This document shows positions 12,413-22,308 of a stretch of 64,000 nucleotides of DNA, piece after piece. Where the stretch lies: positions 3,658,001-3,722,000 of the forward strand of contig NC_134831.1 of NCBI RefSeq assembly GCF_004210375.1, written 5' to 3'. The translations under genes were made by a program, and so were the position numbers. The notes under the pieces were generated by a model. It was given only the letters and a program-made list of their open reading frames with translations, was not told the origin of the DNA and made no database searches. Position 1 is the first letter of the stretch, and each line of letters opens with the position of its first letter. This DNA is from Tachypleus tridentatus. Taxonomy: Eukaryota > Arthropoda > Merostomata > Xiphosura > Limulidae.

Positions 12413-14506
12413 GTTTTTTAAATCCTTACAACAAGGAAACTGTTTAGCTAGAAATACCATCACAAAGGTTAGGCTGAAAAATTTCTAGTTTTAATTTACT
12501 ACTTACAAGAAATAGATTATTGGTAAACGTTTCGGAAAAATGTAGTGTTTAAGCCTCTACTGTACTTATGATGAAGATACGTTGAAAATAGTGGTTTCTT
12601 ACTTGTTTAATCCCTTTCATAATTAGGTCTATATTGCACAAGAACATATTTTTATGAGATTTATTTTAGCAAATGATAAACGGATACATTATCTGGAGTA
12701 ATACTTTTGGAACGAGGATTCATAAAGAATAATTCCGTAGCTGACTTAGAGTGTTATCTGTTGTGCAGCATTTCCCCGTCTGTTAAGTAACAGCACATAT
12801 AATAACTTCGTTTTATTAAATGGAACTAATTACAGATATTAGTCTCTAAATAACTTAACCTCAACATACCAATGTGGTTAAATAGCAGGAAGTATAACGA
12901 ATACATTGTTTGGTAATGCAGGATTTCTCAGAGTGTGGAGTGTCTCCCCCCAGAGTAACGCAACCGATCTCTGGGGTACATGAACGATGAAGGTAAAATC
13001 AGTGGTGCAGTAATGTAAAACTAATCGTTTAAATATATATTTATTAAGTAACATATTAAGTAACCACTACAACACATATCCTTTTAATGTGTTTTAAAAC
13101 TCGTTAGATAATTCAGTGTTTCACACATTAAAAAAAAAAGAGGGCGCTCGCAAGAAACCATATTTATAAAGGAGAGGAAGACGTGGATGACAAAGTTTGG
13201 GAAAACGGTTTGGTAACACGTAAATTCTAATCTTTAATATGTGTCGATCTTAAAAAAAATTAAATGTTTAAGAGTTGGTAAAAAATATAAATAAAAACGC
13301 AGACCTAGAAACTGAGTATTCGCTTGAACATTGGATTTTTCGAAGGTAATTTGGCGTCACTATGTTAATAAGAAAAGGAATTTAATTTAAAATCGCAGAC
13401 TGCCAACCTTTTCTTGTACTCGGACCAATCACGACGTTCGTCAACCTTACATCAGTAGTTACAAAGACTAGTTGAAATGCTCATTAAACCCAAGCTTTCT
13501 AGATCGTATCAATATAACTTCTCTAACCCCCTTCTACAGATATTATCTTTAGGTAGAAGTTTTCATCATGGTTAAGGTGTTTTCTTCGAATTTTAGCACA
13601 AATAATGAAACGAAGAGCGTTTCTTATTTTATACGTTTTTAAATACAAATCTTCATTGGGTACACAAGATAAACATTATGGAACGTTAAAAATTAGATTT
13701 TAGGCTGTATTTTGTTTGATCTAGAAACTTGGAATAATTGTCACTGCATACCTTAAGCTTAAGGAATTCTTTCTGAGTTTGTTTTTTTTTCTGTGTGTGT
13801 TTTTTTACGAGCACTTTGTTTTGTAATAGAGAACATTGATTGTGCTGATACATTTTTAGTCCAAAAGTGACACAAGATAAAAATCATCTGTCTCTTAGGC
13901 CTAAGAAATTTCGAGGATACAATTATTACGAAGTAAGAAAACACGGTATTTGAGACAAAAAATAATTTTCGTAAAAAGAATGCACTCATGGGAGTGCCCT
14001 TATTATATCGAGTGTAAGAGGGAAAAGAAAAAGTCACAGGTTAAAAATTTATGTTTATAGTTGATTAAGTTCATAGAAGTTAAATTATTAGATTATTCCA
14101 TTCATTCACGTGACGACTGACATTAAATACACCTGAAAAATGCTCTTGAATCTGTATTATATGTAAATATACTTGTCAAGTAAAAAGGCTGTTTGATAAA
14201 AAAAAAACGAGACTGTGAATCTTAATGAAGAAATTATTAGATTATATGATGGGTTAGCAAATTATATATATAGTGTTCGAAATGTAAGAGGAGCTATTCG
14301 GGATCTAATGTCATGTGAGGTCGGGTCAGGTATTGGTAAGCCAGGCAAATAGCCTTGTTTGTCAGTTACTTTTATGCATAAATATATCTCTTTGTACAAC
14401 AGTTATGTAAACTATGTTATTAATGTATTTATTTTACTTATTTTTCATATGTGCTATTGTTACAATAAATAACGAACTTAAAAATGTTTCTTGTTCTATT
14501 GGACTG
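12413..14506. other. No gene seen
   Basis: AT-rich DNA up to the left border of hAT-B. A 92-codon minus-strand frame (14037-13759) has no recognisable domain. Confidence 0.5.
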
Positions 14507-14799
14507 CATGGTTTTTCAAACTATGCTCCACGGAGCCCTTGGGCACTGCCATAGTTATCTGGAGCTCCGCGAGGAAATTTTAGAATGTTAATAAGTGGGT
14601 GGGTTATCTTTCGGACGTATTTGCCTGTCTAAATGAAGTGAATGCTACAATGCAGGGTACCATGGTAACGTGCTTCAAAGCTCAGAGTGAAATGGAAGCG
14701 CTTCAACGTAAGCTAAACTTGGGGTGAATGTATACTTATGGGAGAACGTGATTGCTTCGAAAATCTCAGTAGTTTTCTTTATACTTACGAATGAAATTT

Positions 14800-14807
14800 C
14801 CTTAAGT
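14800..14807. repeat. Left target-site duplication of hAT-A (CCTTAAGT)
   Basis: This 8-bp CCTTAAGT directly abuts the left end of hAT-A and is repeated exactly at 19373-19380. Eight base pairs is the duplication length made by hAT transposases. Confidence 0.93.
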
Positions 14808-15483
14808 CAGTGGTTCCCAACCTTTTTTATGCCCCGCACCCCTAAAAAATTTTAATATGTTCTCGCACCCCTCACAGTAATTATTTATTTAAGAATAAAG
14901 GTGAAGATGGTCAAAACAATTTTTTATAATTAGTTTTTAATGATATATAAACAAAAACTAAACATTTGGAAAAGAAAAAATGTTACAATATACTAAAAGT
15001 TGCATAAACCCTACATGGCCTACAAAAATATATTTTTATCCATGCATAAAATGAAATTTCTTTAAATTTGAAATGTTCAAATGTTCATAAGCCAATTTAA
15101 ATTTAATGACTCTTTTGTTCCTGTTTATTTCTTACGAGTTTTTCAAGGCGTGACACTTTGTTGCTGATAGCAATCAGCAAGTCTGCCAGTGCACCCAAGC
15201 GATTTCTAGATTTTGTCCTGATTGACAAAAGGACACTAAATCCAAACTCGCATAAGTATGTCGTCACGAATGGGATGAACACATTTAGTGCTTTTTCACA
15301 AAGTCTTGGAAACATGTCCATTGCCGAACACAAATATTCTTCCAAAGTTTTGCTTTCAAACTGCATTTCAAGAACTCGATTTGTGCGCAGTTCAATAAGA
15401 TCTTCCTTCAGTTTTTCATCATCTGACATATTATCCAAATTGAAGGAGTATGGATTCATAATCCATTCTTCAGAAGTTTCCAC

Positions 15484-15817
15484 TTCTCCTCCAAAATATC
15501 CATCAAATGACTTTGATAGTATTTCCAACTGATCCACAATTTCTTCACATACACATGGAATAAGGGACTCATCCTCATCTACCATTTCTTCGAGTGATGG
15601 AAAATTTGAAAGACTCTCTTTTAACTCGTCGACACCAAAAATGTTTCCAGTTCTCCTCCAAAATATCCATCAAATGACTTTGATAGTATTTCCAAATAAT
15701 CCACAATTTCTTCACATACACATGGAATAAGGGACTCATCCTCATCTACCATTTCTTCGAGTGATGGAAAATTTGAAAGACTCCCTCTTTTAACTCGTCG
15801 ACACCAAAAATGTAACT
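15484..15817. repeat. 167-bp tandem duplication inside the hAT-A transposase
   Basis: The stretch 15484-15650 is repeated almost exactly at 15651-15817, both starting TTCTCCTCCAAAATATCC. The unit is not a multiple of three, and the second copy has two extra bases in a CTCCCTCTTTT run, so the duplication itself breaks the frame. The copies differ at few positions, so the duplication appears recent relative to the decay of the gene. Confidence 0.9.
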
Positions 15818-16898
15818 TTTATTTGAAAGCATTTATCTTTTTGCAGCATTTCAATATGTTTATGTTTTTCCCTTGAAGAGATACACTCAGGTCATTTAAA
15901 TAGGCTAGCATTTGGTTGAATTCTTGTGATTCTATTTCTCCGGGCAGATCATAGTCACATTCCTTTAGAAAAGTTTTGACTTTTTCTCGCAGTTCAAAGA
16001 AGCGCGTTAAAGCTCTCCCACGTGACAGCCAGCGGACTTCTGTGTGGAAAAGCAAAACTGAATGCTCACTTCTAAAATCTTCACAAAACAACTTGAAGAG
16101 GTGGTGATTCAGAGCGTGACCCCTAATCCAGTTGCTGGTCTTCACAGAAGTGTCAAGGACCTTTTTCAGCTTTGGAGACAATGTTTTTGATGCCAAAGTA
16201 TATCGACGAAGAAATCAGTGAGGACCTTGCAAGTGCGGAATCTCTTGTTTCATCAATTCAAAAAATCCTGATTTATTCCTTAGCATAGCAGGGGCACCGT
16301 CGGTACACACAGAACCAATAATTTGGATATCTAAATCATATTTCGCAAAGAAGTCCTTCACACACTGGAAGACATCTTTCTCTTTTGTGGTTGTTTTCAG
16401 ATCTTCACAGAACAGGAAATCTTCCATTATGGCACTATCATGGACATACCTCACTAGTACGATAAGTTGACTGCAATTTGCAACATCAGTTGTTTCGTCC
16501 AATTGGAGAGAGATTTTCAAGGGACTAGCCCTGATATCTGCGATAACTTGGTCCAAAATGTCCTAACTCAAATCACCAATTTGGTTTTGAATAACATTAT
16601 TTGATAACGGCAATAATTTAAGTTTGTTTGAGGCTTCTTTTCCCAGAACAATTGTTGTCATTTCTAATGCACACAGTTTTATCACCTCTTCTGCAATTAT
16701 ATGCGGCTTCTTTAATTTGGCTACTTTATACGCCACGTGGTATGAAGCCATCACCAGTGGTTTGTCAGCAGATACAAAACCTAATTTTGGAAGGGTTGCT
16801 CGAGAATCAAAGCGGGCCCTTCTACTTTTCAACGATTCAACATCATGGCCTACAACAACTGCTTTACCATGCCGGTTGTTGAAGTGTTTCTGCAGCTT

Positions 16899-17860
16899 CA
16901 GAGATGTCAACTATTTCAAATGACTGAGCGTAATGATTGTAGACAAAGCCCTTTATCATTTGCGGCTACTAGGCCTGACCAATGTCTCTAAGCTGTTTAT
17001 TATTATATTATTATTATAACTATTATTATTTATTACTGCTATAGATTGCTCATTTATGACTGTGTTTTGTGTATTTAAAAAATAAATAAAAAATTCTTTT
17101 GAAATTATTTTTTATATCCTGAATTCTTACTCAAAAATGTCGTTATCTGCATCGTTTTTGTCTTCACCTCAGCCTTTTGTTGGTGAAATGCCGATTTTGT
17201 ATGTCTGAAACAATAGTTTATCCCGCCATGCGCCACAGAAAATTCGATGTAACAAACTGTACAAAACGCATGACTGTCACAGACTTTTGATGCAATGATC
17301 GGATATTTTGCACTATACTCTTTCCTAAATTTTTGATTCACAGTTTTAGTACTTTTAGATTTGTTAGAAACAAGACAATCTGGTAAACGAGGCCTCTTTT
17401 TCCAACTTGTGAACGATCGCATTGGTGTTTCTATGCCGCTAAGAAAACGAGAAATACCCATCTACGCGAGTGCTGATTGGCTGACAAGCTATGATGACGT
17501 AGCTATGTATTCCCACACGTACCCAGTATGGAGAATCACCGCACTCAAACTATTGGTAGACGTCGGAGATACAAATATCTTTTTTATTATTTCAAGCACA
17601 AACATGATTATCGTAAGTAACCATTTGGATTATGTCTTTTATTTATTATCAAAATTTATTTGTATCTCACTAGAAATTTTCTTTTCACCCTTTTCAAGCC
17701 CTGGGAGAATAATTTATCACTTTATTATATAGGCCTATATAATAAATAATAATTTGAGAGTTGCAACAAGTCGTAATGTTTGTCTGTATGAGCGTATAGT
17801 CGTAATGTATACACCAAACTCGTAATGATTACGCTCAAATCGTAATGGTTGGCATCTCTG
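16899..17860 (-). mobile_element. hAT-C: inner short hAT-type element (about 0.96 kb)
   Basis: It interrupts the BED finger of the hAT-A transposase. Left end CAGAGATGTCAACTATT and the reverse complement of the right end GAGATGCCAACCATT match, and both carry a nearby GAGCGTAAT motif. TGCAGCTT lies at 16891-16898 and again at 17859-17866. Because it overlaps the terminal CTG of the element, the right border is ambiguous by two bases. Taking out the insert restores ...LKPS-KLQKHFNNRHGK without a gap. It carries one 118-codon ORF and no transposase core, so it must rely on a transposase made elsewhere. Confidence 0.8.
17105..17461 (-). CDS. BED-finger protein of hAT-C, 118 aa (uncertain)
   Basis: The ATG at 17461 opens an uninterrupted 118-residue frame. 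A Lys/Arg/Ser-rich N-terminus (about residues 15-50) is followed by a BED/TTF-type zinc finger with C-x2-C at FCTVCYIEFSVAHGG and downstream His residues in FRHTKSAFHQQK (about 66-95), ending shortly after TTFLSKNSGYKK. This is the N-terminal DNA-binding part of a hAT transposase with no RNase H-like core. On this strand a CCAAT box lies just upstream (17472-17478). It could be the truncated 5' end of a lost transposase gene, or a stand-alone DNA-binding protein able to occupy element ends. Being open while the surrounding gene is full of stops fits a younger insertion. Expression is unknown. Confidence 0.5.
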   Translation of the reverse strand: MGISRFLSGIETPMRSFTSWKKRPRLPDCLVSNKSKSTKTVNQKFRKEYSAKYPIIASKVCDSHAFCTVCYIEFSVAHGGINYCFRHTKSAFHQQKAEVKTKTMQITTFLSKNSGYKK

Positions 17861-18087
17861 CAGCTTAGATGGCTTCAAATTTGCGTTTAAAAGGACAGCG
17901 TCACAAAGCATGCACTGGGGTTTTTGCAGATCCTCAGTTGTTCCGATGCGAGTGAAACCAAACTTCACATAACATCATTCCATTTCCTTTTCTTTGACAT
18001 AATAAAGTTTTTTTTGCGCGAACACAGAATCAACAATGCACTGACTACCATTTTTTTTATTGATACTGGACAGGTATTTACGTTAAC

Positions 18088-18342
18088 TTATTCAGGTTCA
18101 TGTTTTTGTAAGTCATGTAGTTCTTTGTATTTTGTGTTCAACATGGCTTTAAGTAGTTTTTTCTGTAAATTTTGGATAATATTTGTGTATTTATTAAAAT
18201 TTTTTGAAAGTTTTACCTTTACAAAATTAGGGGTTAGTTGTTTCTTTCTACATTGTTGAATAAAATAGATGTCATTTCTTCTATTGATAAATCGTTGGTT
18301 TAAATTTCTTAGTTTCTTAACGATCGTGTGAGAAACTGGCAT
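18088..18342 (-). CDS. Small basic ORF upstream of hAT-A transposase, 84 aa
   Basis: ATG at 18342, stop TAA at 18088. The product is very rich in Lys, Asn and Gln, with a Cys/Lys segment IQQCRKKQLTPNFVKVKLSK in the middle and a likely helical, amphipathic C-terminal half. The pattern FIQQC..K.LTP resembles the short N-terminal region of Penelope-like retroelement proteins, so this may be a retroelement fragment captured in hAT-A. That resemblance is weak and from memory. Alternatively it is a first ORF or 5' exon of the transposase gene, which starts 87 bases downstream. A strong hairpin ends 22 bases before its start codon. Confidence 0.4.
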   Translation of the reverse strand: MPVSHTIVKKLRNLNQRFINRRNDIYFIQQCRKKQLTPNFVKVKLSKNFNKYTNIIQNLQKKLLKAMLNTKYKELHDLQKHEPE

Positions 18343-18364
18343 GCTGCATTAAGTTAACTTATTA

Positions 18365-18389
18365 TTTCGTTCCCCGAAGGGGAACGAAA
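18365..18389 (-). promoter_or_regulatory. Strong 11-bp hairpin in the 5' leader before the small ORF
   Basis: TTTCGTTCCCC-GAA-GGGGAACGAAA forms a perfect 11-bp stem with a 3-base loop. In the minus-strand transcript it sits 22 bases ahead of the ATG at 18342, where it could hinder ribosome scanning. It may instead be a plain inverted repeat of the element; the sequence alone does not decide. Confidence 0.5.
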
Positions 18390-18904
18390 AATAACCAGGG
18401 TTGGTCAGAAACGACTGTTTCTCTTCACACCACACGCGACGAGAGTAAATTTGTCAACGGATTACGAGACTGGTGAACTGAACTTGAGTGGCTAGATATT
18501 TATTAGTCTGGAGTGGTGGTCACAGATGACCCCGAAATTAACATATTTGTGCGACTGTTTGAGGAGCATCGGAACCAGCTGTGGAGGAGGCCCGCGAGTC
18601 GGAGAGAGATCGAAGACTGCGGCGAGAGGCTCAGCACCCCATTCACATCAACTCGAAGGCTTCTTTGACGTAAATGTGCGAAGAGAGAAGAGACGAGCAG
18701 AGAGATGCAAACAGTACGCCAGCCTAGTTAAAACTCCTAATATAAATTATCCAGAATTTTGATACTAAAAATTTGGTGATGATTATGATGCGTTCTAATT
18801 GGCCTTTTTTCAGGGCTGGGATCTATAAATCCTAAGAAAAAGAATTTTGATGTGTGGGGAATTGGGAGTACCCCAAGGAAACCCACTTTCACTGGTGGGA
18901 CGTC

Positions 18905-19037
18905 GATCGACTATCATAGCATCCCGCATGGTTTATATACTCTGCGAAACTTTCTAGAACATTCTCGAATGTACGTCACATGACGTCATCGATTAATTCT
19001 GAATACTTCTGGAAGTTTCTCGAGTCACGATCACGTG
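18905..19037 (-). promoter_or_regulatory. Heat-shock-type promoter inside hAT-A
   Basis: Read toward the transposase gene, the order is: an E-box CACGTG (19032-19037), an HSE-like array TTC-nn-GAA-nn-TTC-nn-GAg (19007-19024), a perfect CRE palindrome TGACGTCA (18981-18988), a perfect four-unit heat-shock element TTC-nn-GAA-nn-TTC-nn-GAA (18952-18969), and a TATA box TATATAAA (18932-18939). The implied start site is about 18900-18910. Spacing of the HSE a few tens of bases upstream of the TATA is that of hsp70-type promoters. The element's small ORF and transposase lie downstream on the same strand. Motifs are seen directly; heat inducibility is inferred. Confidence 0.65.
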
Positions 19038-19372
19038 AATACATAACATAAATAAATAATAAACACTTTAAGACGGCGTTCACAAACGTAACCTAATTAG
19101 TTGTGCCGAGTATTTAGGTCACGTTTACGTTCCGTGTGTTGTTTGTTTACAGTTGTACATTAAGATTTTGGTCTGCGCCGGTGACGGTAGAAACGATGGT
19201 TTATCGTAACAAGGTAAAAAGCTACGTCTGTAACAATAAAAATAAGAAATAAAAATCGAACATAATTTTTGAATATATAGGACAGTATCCTTAATATAAA
19301 CAAAAAAACAAACTGAAATGTTATCTCGTACCCCTTGGAACGCTATCTCGCACTACTGGTTGGGAACCACTG

Positions 19373-19380
19373 CCTTAAGT
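19373..19380. repeat. Right target-site duplication of hAT-A
   Basis: CCTTAAGT immediately after the right inverted repeat, identical to 14800-14807. Confidence 0.93.
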
Positions 19381-20245
19381 GAAGATGCAAACGTTTCAGT
19401 CTTACAGCAAATATCTGATTTGTGGACAAATACTGGAAAGTACTTCCCTCCTCATTTAGAAAAATTACTGTGGATACGAAATCTCTTCGCTTACTCTGCA
19501 AATACCAACCATTTGTCTTTAAAAGAGAAATAGCAGCTTATAGAAATTTCAACTGATTACACCCTGAAAACAAAATTTAAGCGGGAAGAAATTACCCAAT
19601 TTTGGATTCAAATGGCCATGGAATACCTGAAATAAGTAACAAATCTTTGAAAATTTTCATGCGTTTTCCAACAACACATCTTTGTGAGCACACATTTTTA
19701 CTGTATACAGCTACAAAGACCAAATTTAGAAACAGGCTAAATACTGAAGATGATTTGCGCTTACAGGTAACAACCATAACTCCAAACACTGAACAAAAGC
19801 AAGTCTATCTGAGCCACTAATAAATAAATAAGTACACTGTACTTTTACTGATATAAATTTTGCAAGCAGAAAGGTTTGAACAAGTAAGTATAAGTAATTA
19901 ATTTTTTTTTAATATTAATATTTTAAATAAATTTTTATTCTAAAGGTTTAAAGAAAACTTTATCTGGTGCTCGTGACCGATTGTTTCTATGTTTAGTGTG
20001 TTTTTAGTAAGGCTCTGGAGTGTTTTTTCTTCTTGATGTGAAGCTCCGCAGGTCTAAAAAGTTTGAAACCCCTGTTCTAGAGCATTAAAACGTTTGACTT
20101 TATTTGAGACCACTCTTGTCATCTAAACTGATGATATATTTAGATCACGTAACTCAATTAAATTCTTAAAACACCTGGTAAAGGATGGATCGTAATGAGT
20201 CATCAAAGTTATTATCAGTGGTATATTCCATTGTAGGTCTATGAT

Positions 20246-20514
20246 TGGTTTGGTTTGTTTCGAATTTCCCGCAAAACTACACGAGGGCTATCTGCGCTAG
20301 TCGTCCCTAATTTAGCAACGTAAGACTAGAGGGAAGGCAGCTATTCATCATCACCCACCGCCAACTCTTGGTCAACTCTTTTACCAACAAATAGTGAGAT
20401 TGACCGTAACATTATGACGTTCAAATGGCTGAAAGGGTGTCCATGTTTGGTATGACGGGGATTCGAACCCGCGACCCTCAGATTACGAGTCGCGTTCCTT
20501 AACCACCTGGGTCG
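20246..20514 (-). mobile_element. SINE family A, full length
   Basis: Intact B box (GGTTCGAATCCC on its strand) and CGT anticodon loop; the first bases of the head are changed to CGACCCAGGTGG. Confidence 0.9.
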
Positions 20515-21168
20515 TAGGTCTGTGAAGGTCTGTGTAACACTGCTCAAAAATGGAACAACCAAAAATAACCATGATGAGAAACAAGCTTTGCATTCCATTA
20601 TAAATCTATTAATTATATAAGATCAGGTTTGTTCATTAATTTATTAAATAATCTTAGAACTATATATTAACTTGGAGATTAATGCTTATATTTGGCTTAG
20701 ACTAAGCACTCTGTATCAACTTAGAGATTAGTGCAGTTGCTTACAATTAACCTGGTTAACGTTAGTTAGCCTAAAGCTGTTTCACTATGGTACAGTCAGG
20801 TTCCATTGAACATATTAGGGTTAGCTAAAGTAGTTTTACTTTATAGATGCTGTTTGTGTTTAGTAAATACTTGTTTTTGGGAAATGTATTAGTAGTCTGG
20901 TAGTATTTCAGCGTTTAGTTTTTTAATCTAAATAAACCACGTTGGCAGATGCGCTTCTAAGTGTTAAAGTAACAAACTTAATCTAAGATATTTTATTGTT
21001 AATTTGCTTTAGAGGAAAGCCACAGTGTCCGTAAAGTTACCGGAGACAAAATGTTCTTTCTCGTGTTCTATTCTAAAGCAATACACTAACACACTTAGCT
21101 TTAGGGAATAAATACGCCTATTCATATGCATCAGAAAAAAAATGTTGCTTTGAATTAAGCACAAAGCG
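20515..21168. other. No recognisable feature
   Basis: AT-rich spacer between SINE copies; nothing coding. Confidence 0.5.
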
Positions 21169-21437
21169 GCACGGCATGACCAGATGGTTAAGGTATTTGA
21201 CTCGTAATCTGAGGGTCGCGGATTCGAATTCCCGTCACACCAAATATGCATGCTCTTTCAGCCGTTGGGGCGTTATAAGGTGACGGTCAATCCCACTATT
21301 CGTTGGTAAAAGAGTAGCCCAAGAGTTGACAGTAACGGTGATGAGTAGCTGTCTTCCCTCTAGTCTAAATTAGGGACGGCTAGCACAGATAACCGTCGGG
21401 TAGTTTTGCGCGAAATTAGAAACAAACCAAACAAACT
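21169..21437 (+). mobile_element. SINE family A, full length
   Basis: Head GGCACGGCATGACCAGATGG and B box GGATTCGAATTCC; the body lacks the TACACTGC stretch. Its tail is followed almost at once by a reversed family B copy (21440). Confidence 0.9.
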
Positions 21438-21439
21438 GA

Positions 21440-21545
21440 GCACAAAGCTACACAAGGGGCTATCTGTGCTTGGCTCACCATGGGTATCGAAATTCGGTTT
21501 CTAGCTTTGAAATTCCGCAAAAATGCCGCTGTGATATTGGGGGGC
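21440..21545 (-). mobile_element. SINE family B copy
   Basis: Read on its strand, it ends in the family tail with GAGCCAAGCACAGATAGCCC and TGTAGCTTTGTGC; B box CGAATTTCGATACCC. It directly adjoins the tail of the family A copy on the other strand. Confidence 0.7.
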
Positions 21546-21635
21546 CGTTAGAAAAATATATCTAGTTTCTATGGTACTACTTTCGTAAATACTTTTGTTG
21601 TACATTCTTATCAGCTTGAACAGACTATGCGTCTA

Positions 21636-21750
21636 TAAGTGGGACAGCGGTAGATTTATGAACTTACAACGCTAAAATCCAGATTCGAATCCCCGCAGCA
21701 GATGCAACACATAGCCCAGTACCTGGTTTTGATGTAAAAAAACAACAACA
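21636..21750 (+). mobile_element. SINE family B copy
   Basis: GGGACAGCGGTAGATTTATG, then ACTTACAACGCTAAAATCC, B box GATTCGAATCCCC; A-rich tail AACAACAACAAA. Confidence 0.72.
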
Positions 21751-22045
21751 AAGAAATTGTTTTCGTGAAAGTAGCCAATCGTAAACATTTCTTTGCTATT
21801 AGATTGCAAGTACTTATTAACATTTTCTTGTTTTTATGAACAAAATATTTTTTAATGAAGAAATTAAGACGAGCAGTATATAACACAGAAAAAAAAATGC
21901 AAAAACTTACAACTATATGTCCGGACCGAACATGGCCCAGCGGTTAACATGGTTCGCACCCAGTTCTGGCAAAAGGAGTGACATAGGAGTTGACGATGGA
22001 AACTCTTTAATAATTAACTTCCCTATAGTCTGGCTGGTAAAATTA

Positions 22046-22308
22046 GGTTTGCTTTTGAAATTCACACAAAGCTACACGAGGGGTATCTGCGCTAACCGTC
22101 CCTAATTTAGCAGTGTAAGGCTAGAAGGTGGGCAGCTAGTCATCACCACCCACCGCCAACTCTTGGGCTATTCTCTCACCAATGAGATTGGTCGGAATAT
22201 TATAACGCCTCCACGGCTGAAAGGGCGAGCATGTTTGGTGTGACGGGTATTCGAACTCGCGGCCCTCACTCAGATTGCGAGTCCTAACCACTTGACCATA
22301 TTGAGCCG
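22046..22308 (-). mobile_element. SINE family A, full length
   Basis: The head has a duplicated CTCA near the anticodon stem and reads GGCTCAATATGG at its start. The body lacks part of the CACTATTCG block. Confidence 0.88.

Larger units (their letters stand above)
15103..18000 (-). pseudogene. hAT-A transposase (ZBED5/SCAND3-like), inactivated
   Basis: ATG at 18000 opens MSKKRKWNDVM, then one-base frameshift into KFGFTRIGTTEDLQKPQC, a BED-type finger (C-x2-C). The finger's second half (KLQKHFNNRHGK) lies beyond the hAT-C insertion, near 16895. The RNase H-like core follows: first catalytic Asp in LQLDETTDVANCSQL, second in VCTDGAPAM, then the RW motif (VRWLSRGRAL), and near the end the C-E-x-x-F motif (LCEFGFSVLL) carrying the likely catalytic Glu, with TKSRNRL. 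Damage: in-frame stops after GDLS (about 16565), at the conserved Cys of the HC-x2-H motif (about 16211, with one His also changed), and after INAFK (about 15818). A 167-bp tandem duplication also shifts the frame. Joined without the insertion it matches the family over nearly its full length. Confidence 0.88.
14808..19372 (-). mobile_element. hAT-A: complete-ended hAT transposon (4565 bp)
   Basis: Starts CAGTGGTTCCCAACC and ends with its exact reverse complement GGTTGGGAACCACTG, a 15-bp inverted repeat of the usual hAT CAGnGGTT type. A perfect 8-bp target duplication flanks it. Inside, on the minus strand, lie a heat-shock-type promoter (about 18930-19037), a 5' hairpin, a small basic ORF (18342-18088) and a broken ZBED5/SCAND3-like transposase gene (18000-15103). 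The transposase gene is itself interrupted by a third element, hAT-C (16899-17860). The element landed in the coding remnant of hAT-B. It cannot make its own transposase now, but its ends look intact. Confidence 0.92.
14588..19820 (+). pseudogene. hAT-B transposase remnant (C-terminal part), interrupted
   Basis: Two coding blocks read on across the hAT-A insertion. 14588-14807 encodes a segment with LSDVFACLNEVNATMQG, and 19381-19820 continues with EDANVSVLQQISDLW. The target duplication CCTTAAGT falls inside the reading frame (I-S-L-S-E-D). The second block carries the hAT C-terminal dimerisation region, with FPTTHLCEHTF followed by TKFRNRLN, as in vertebrate and arthropod SCAND3/ZBED5-like transposases. 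The N-terminal zinc finger and the first catalytic aspartates are absent. There are in-frame stops (one at 19531-19533), and a frameshift near 19630. No product is expected. Confidence 0.75.
14507..20074 (+). mobile_element. hAT-B: outer, internally deleted hAT transposon, split by hAT-A
   Basis: Ends resemble each other: the left begins CATGGTTTTTCAAACT with CACGGAGC nearby. The reverse complement of the right end begins CAGGGGTTTCAAACT with GCGGAGCT nearby. Removing the inserted hAT-A (14808-19372) and one target-site copy leaves about 1 kb, too short for a full hAT of the ZBED/SCAND3-like type, so this was already a deletion derivative. It keeps only the C-terminal part of a plus-strand transposase (14588-14807 joined to 19381-19820). 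I do not see a convincing 8-bp target duplication at its outer ends, so the exact borders are uncertain. Confidence 0.72.

Noticed and set aside
15158..16923. Plus-strand open frames across the hAT-A transposase
   Set aside because: They are antisense to a clear transposase reading and show no domain.
18526..18762. 78-codon plus-strand frame in a GC-richer patch
   Set aside because: No domain; lies antisense in the leader of the hAT-A transcript, and low stop frequency is explained by base composition.
19198..19216. Match to the conserved 3' end of small-subunit rRNA (TCGTAACAAGGT)
   Set aside because: Only 12 bases match and the flanks do not continue the rRNA sequence.
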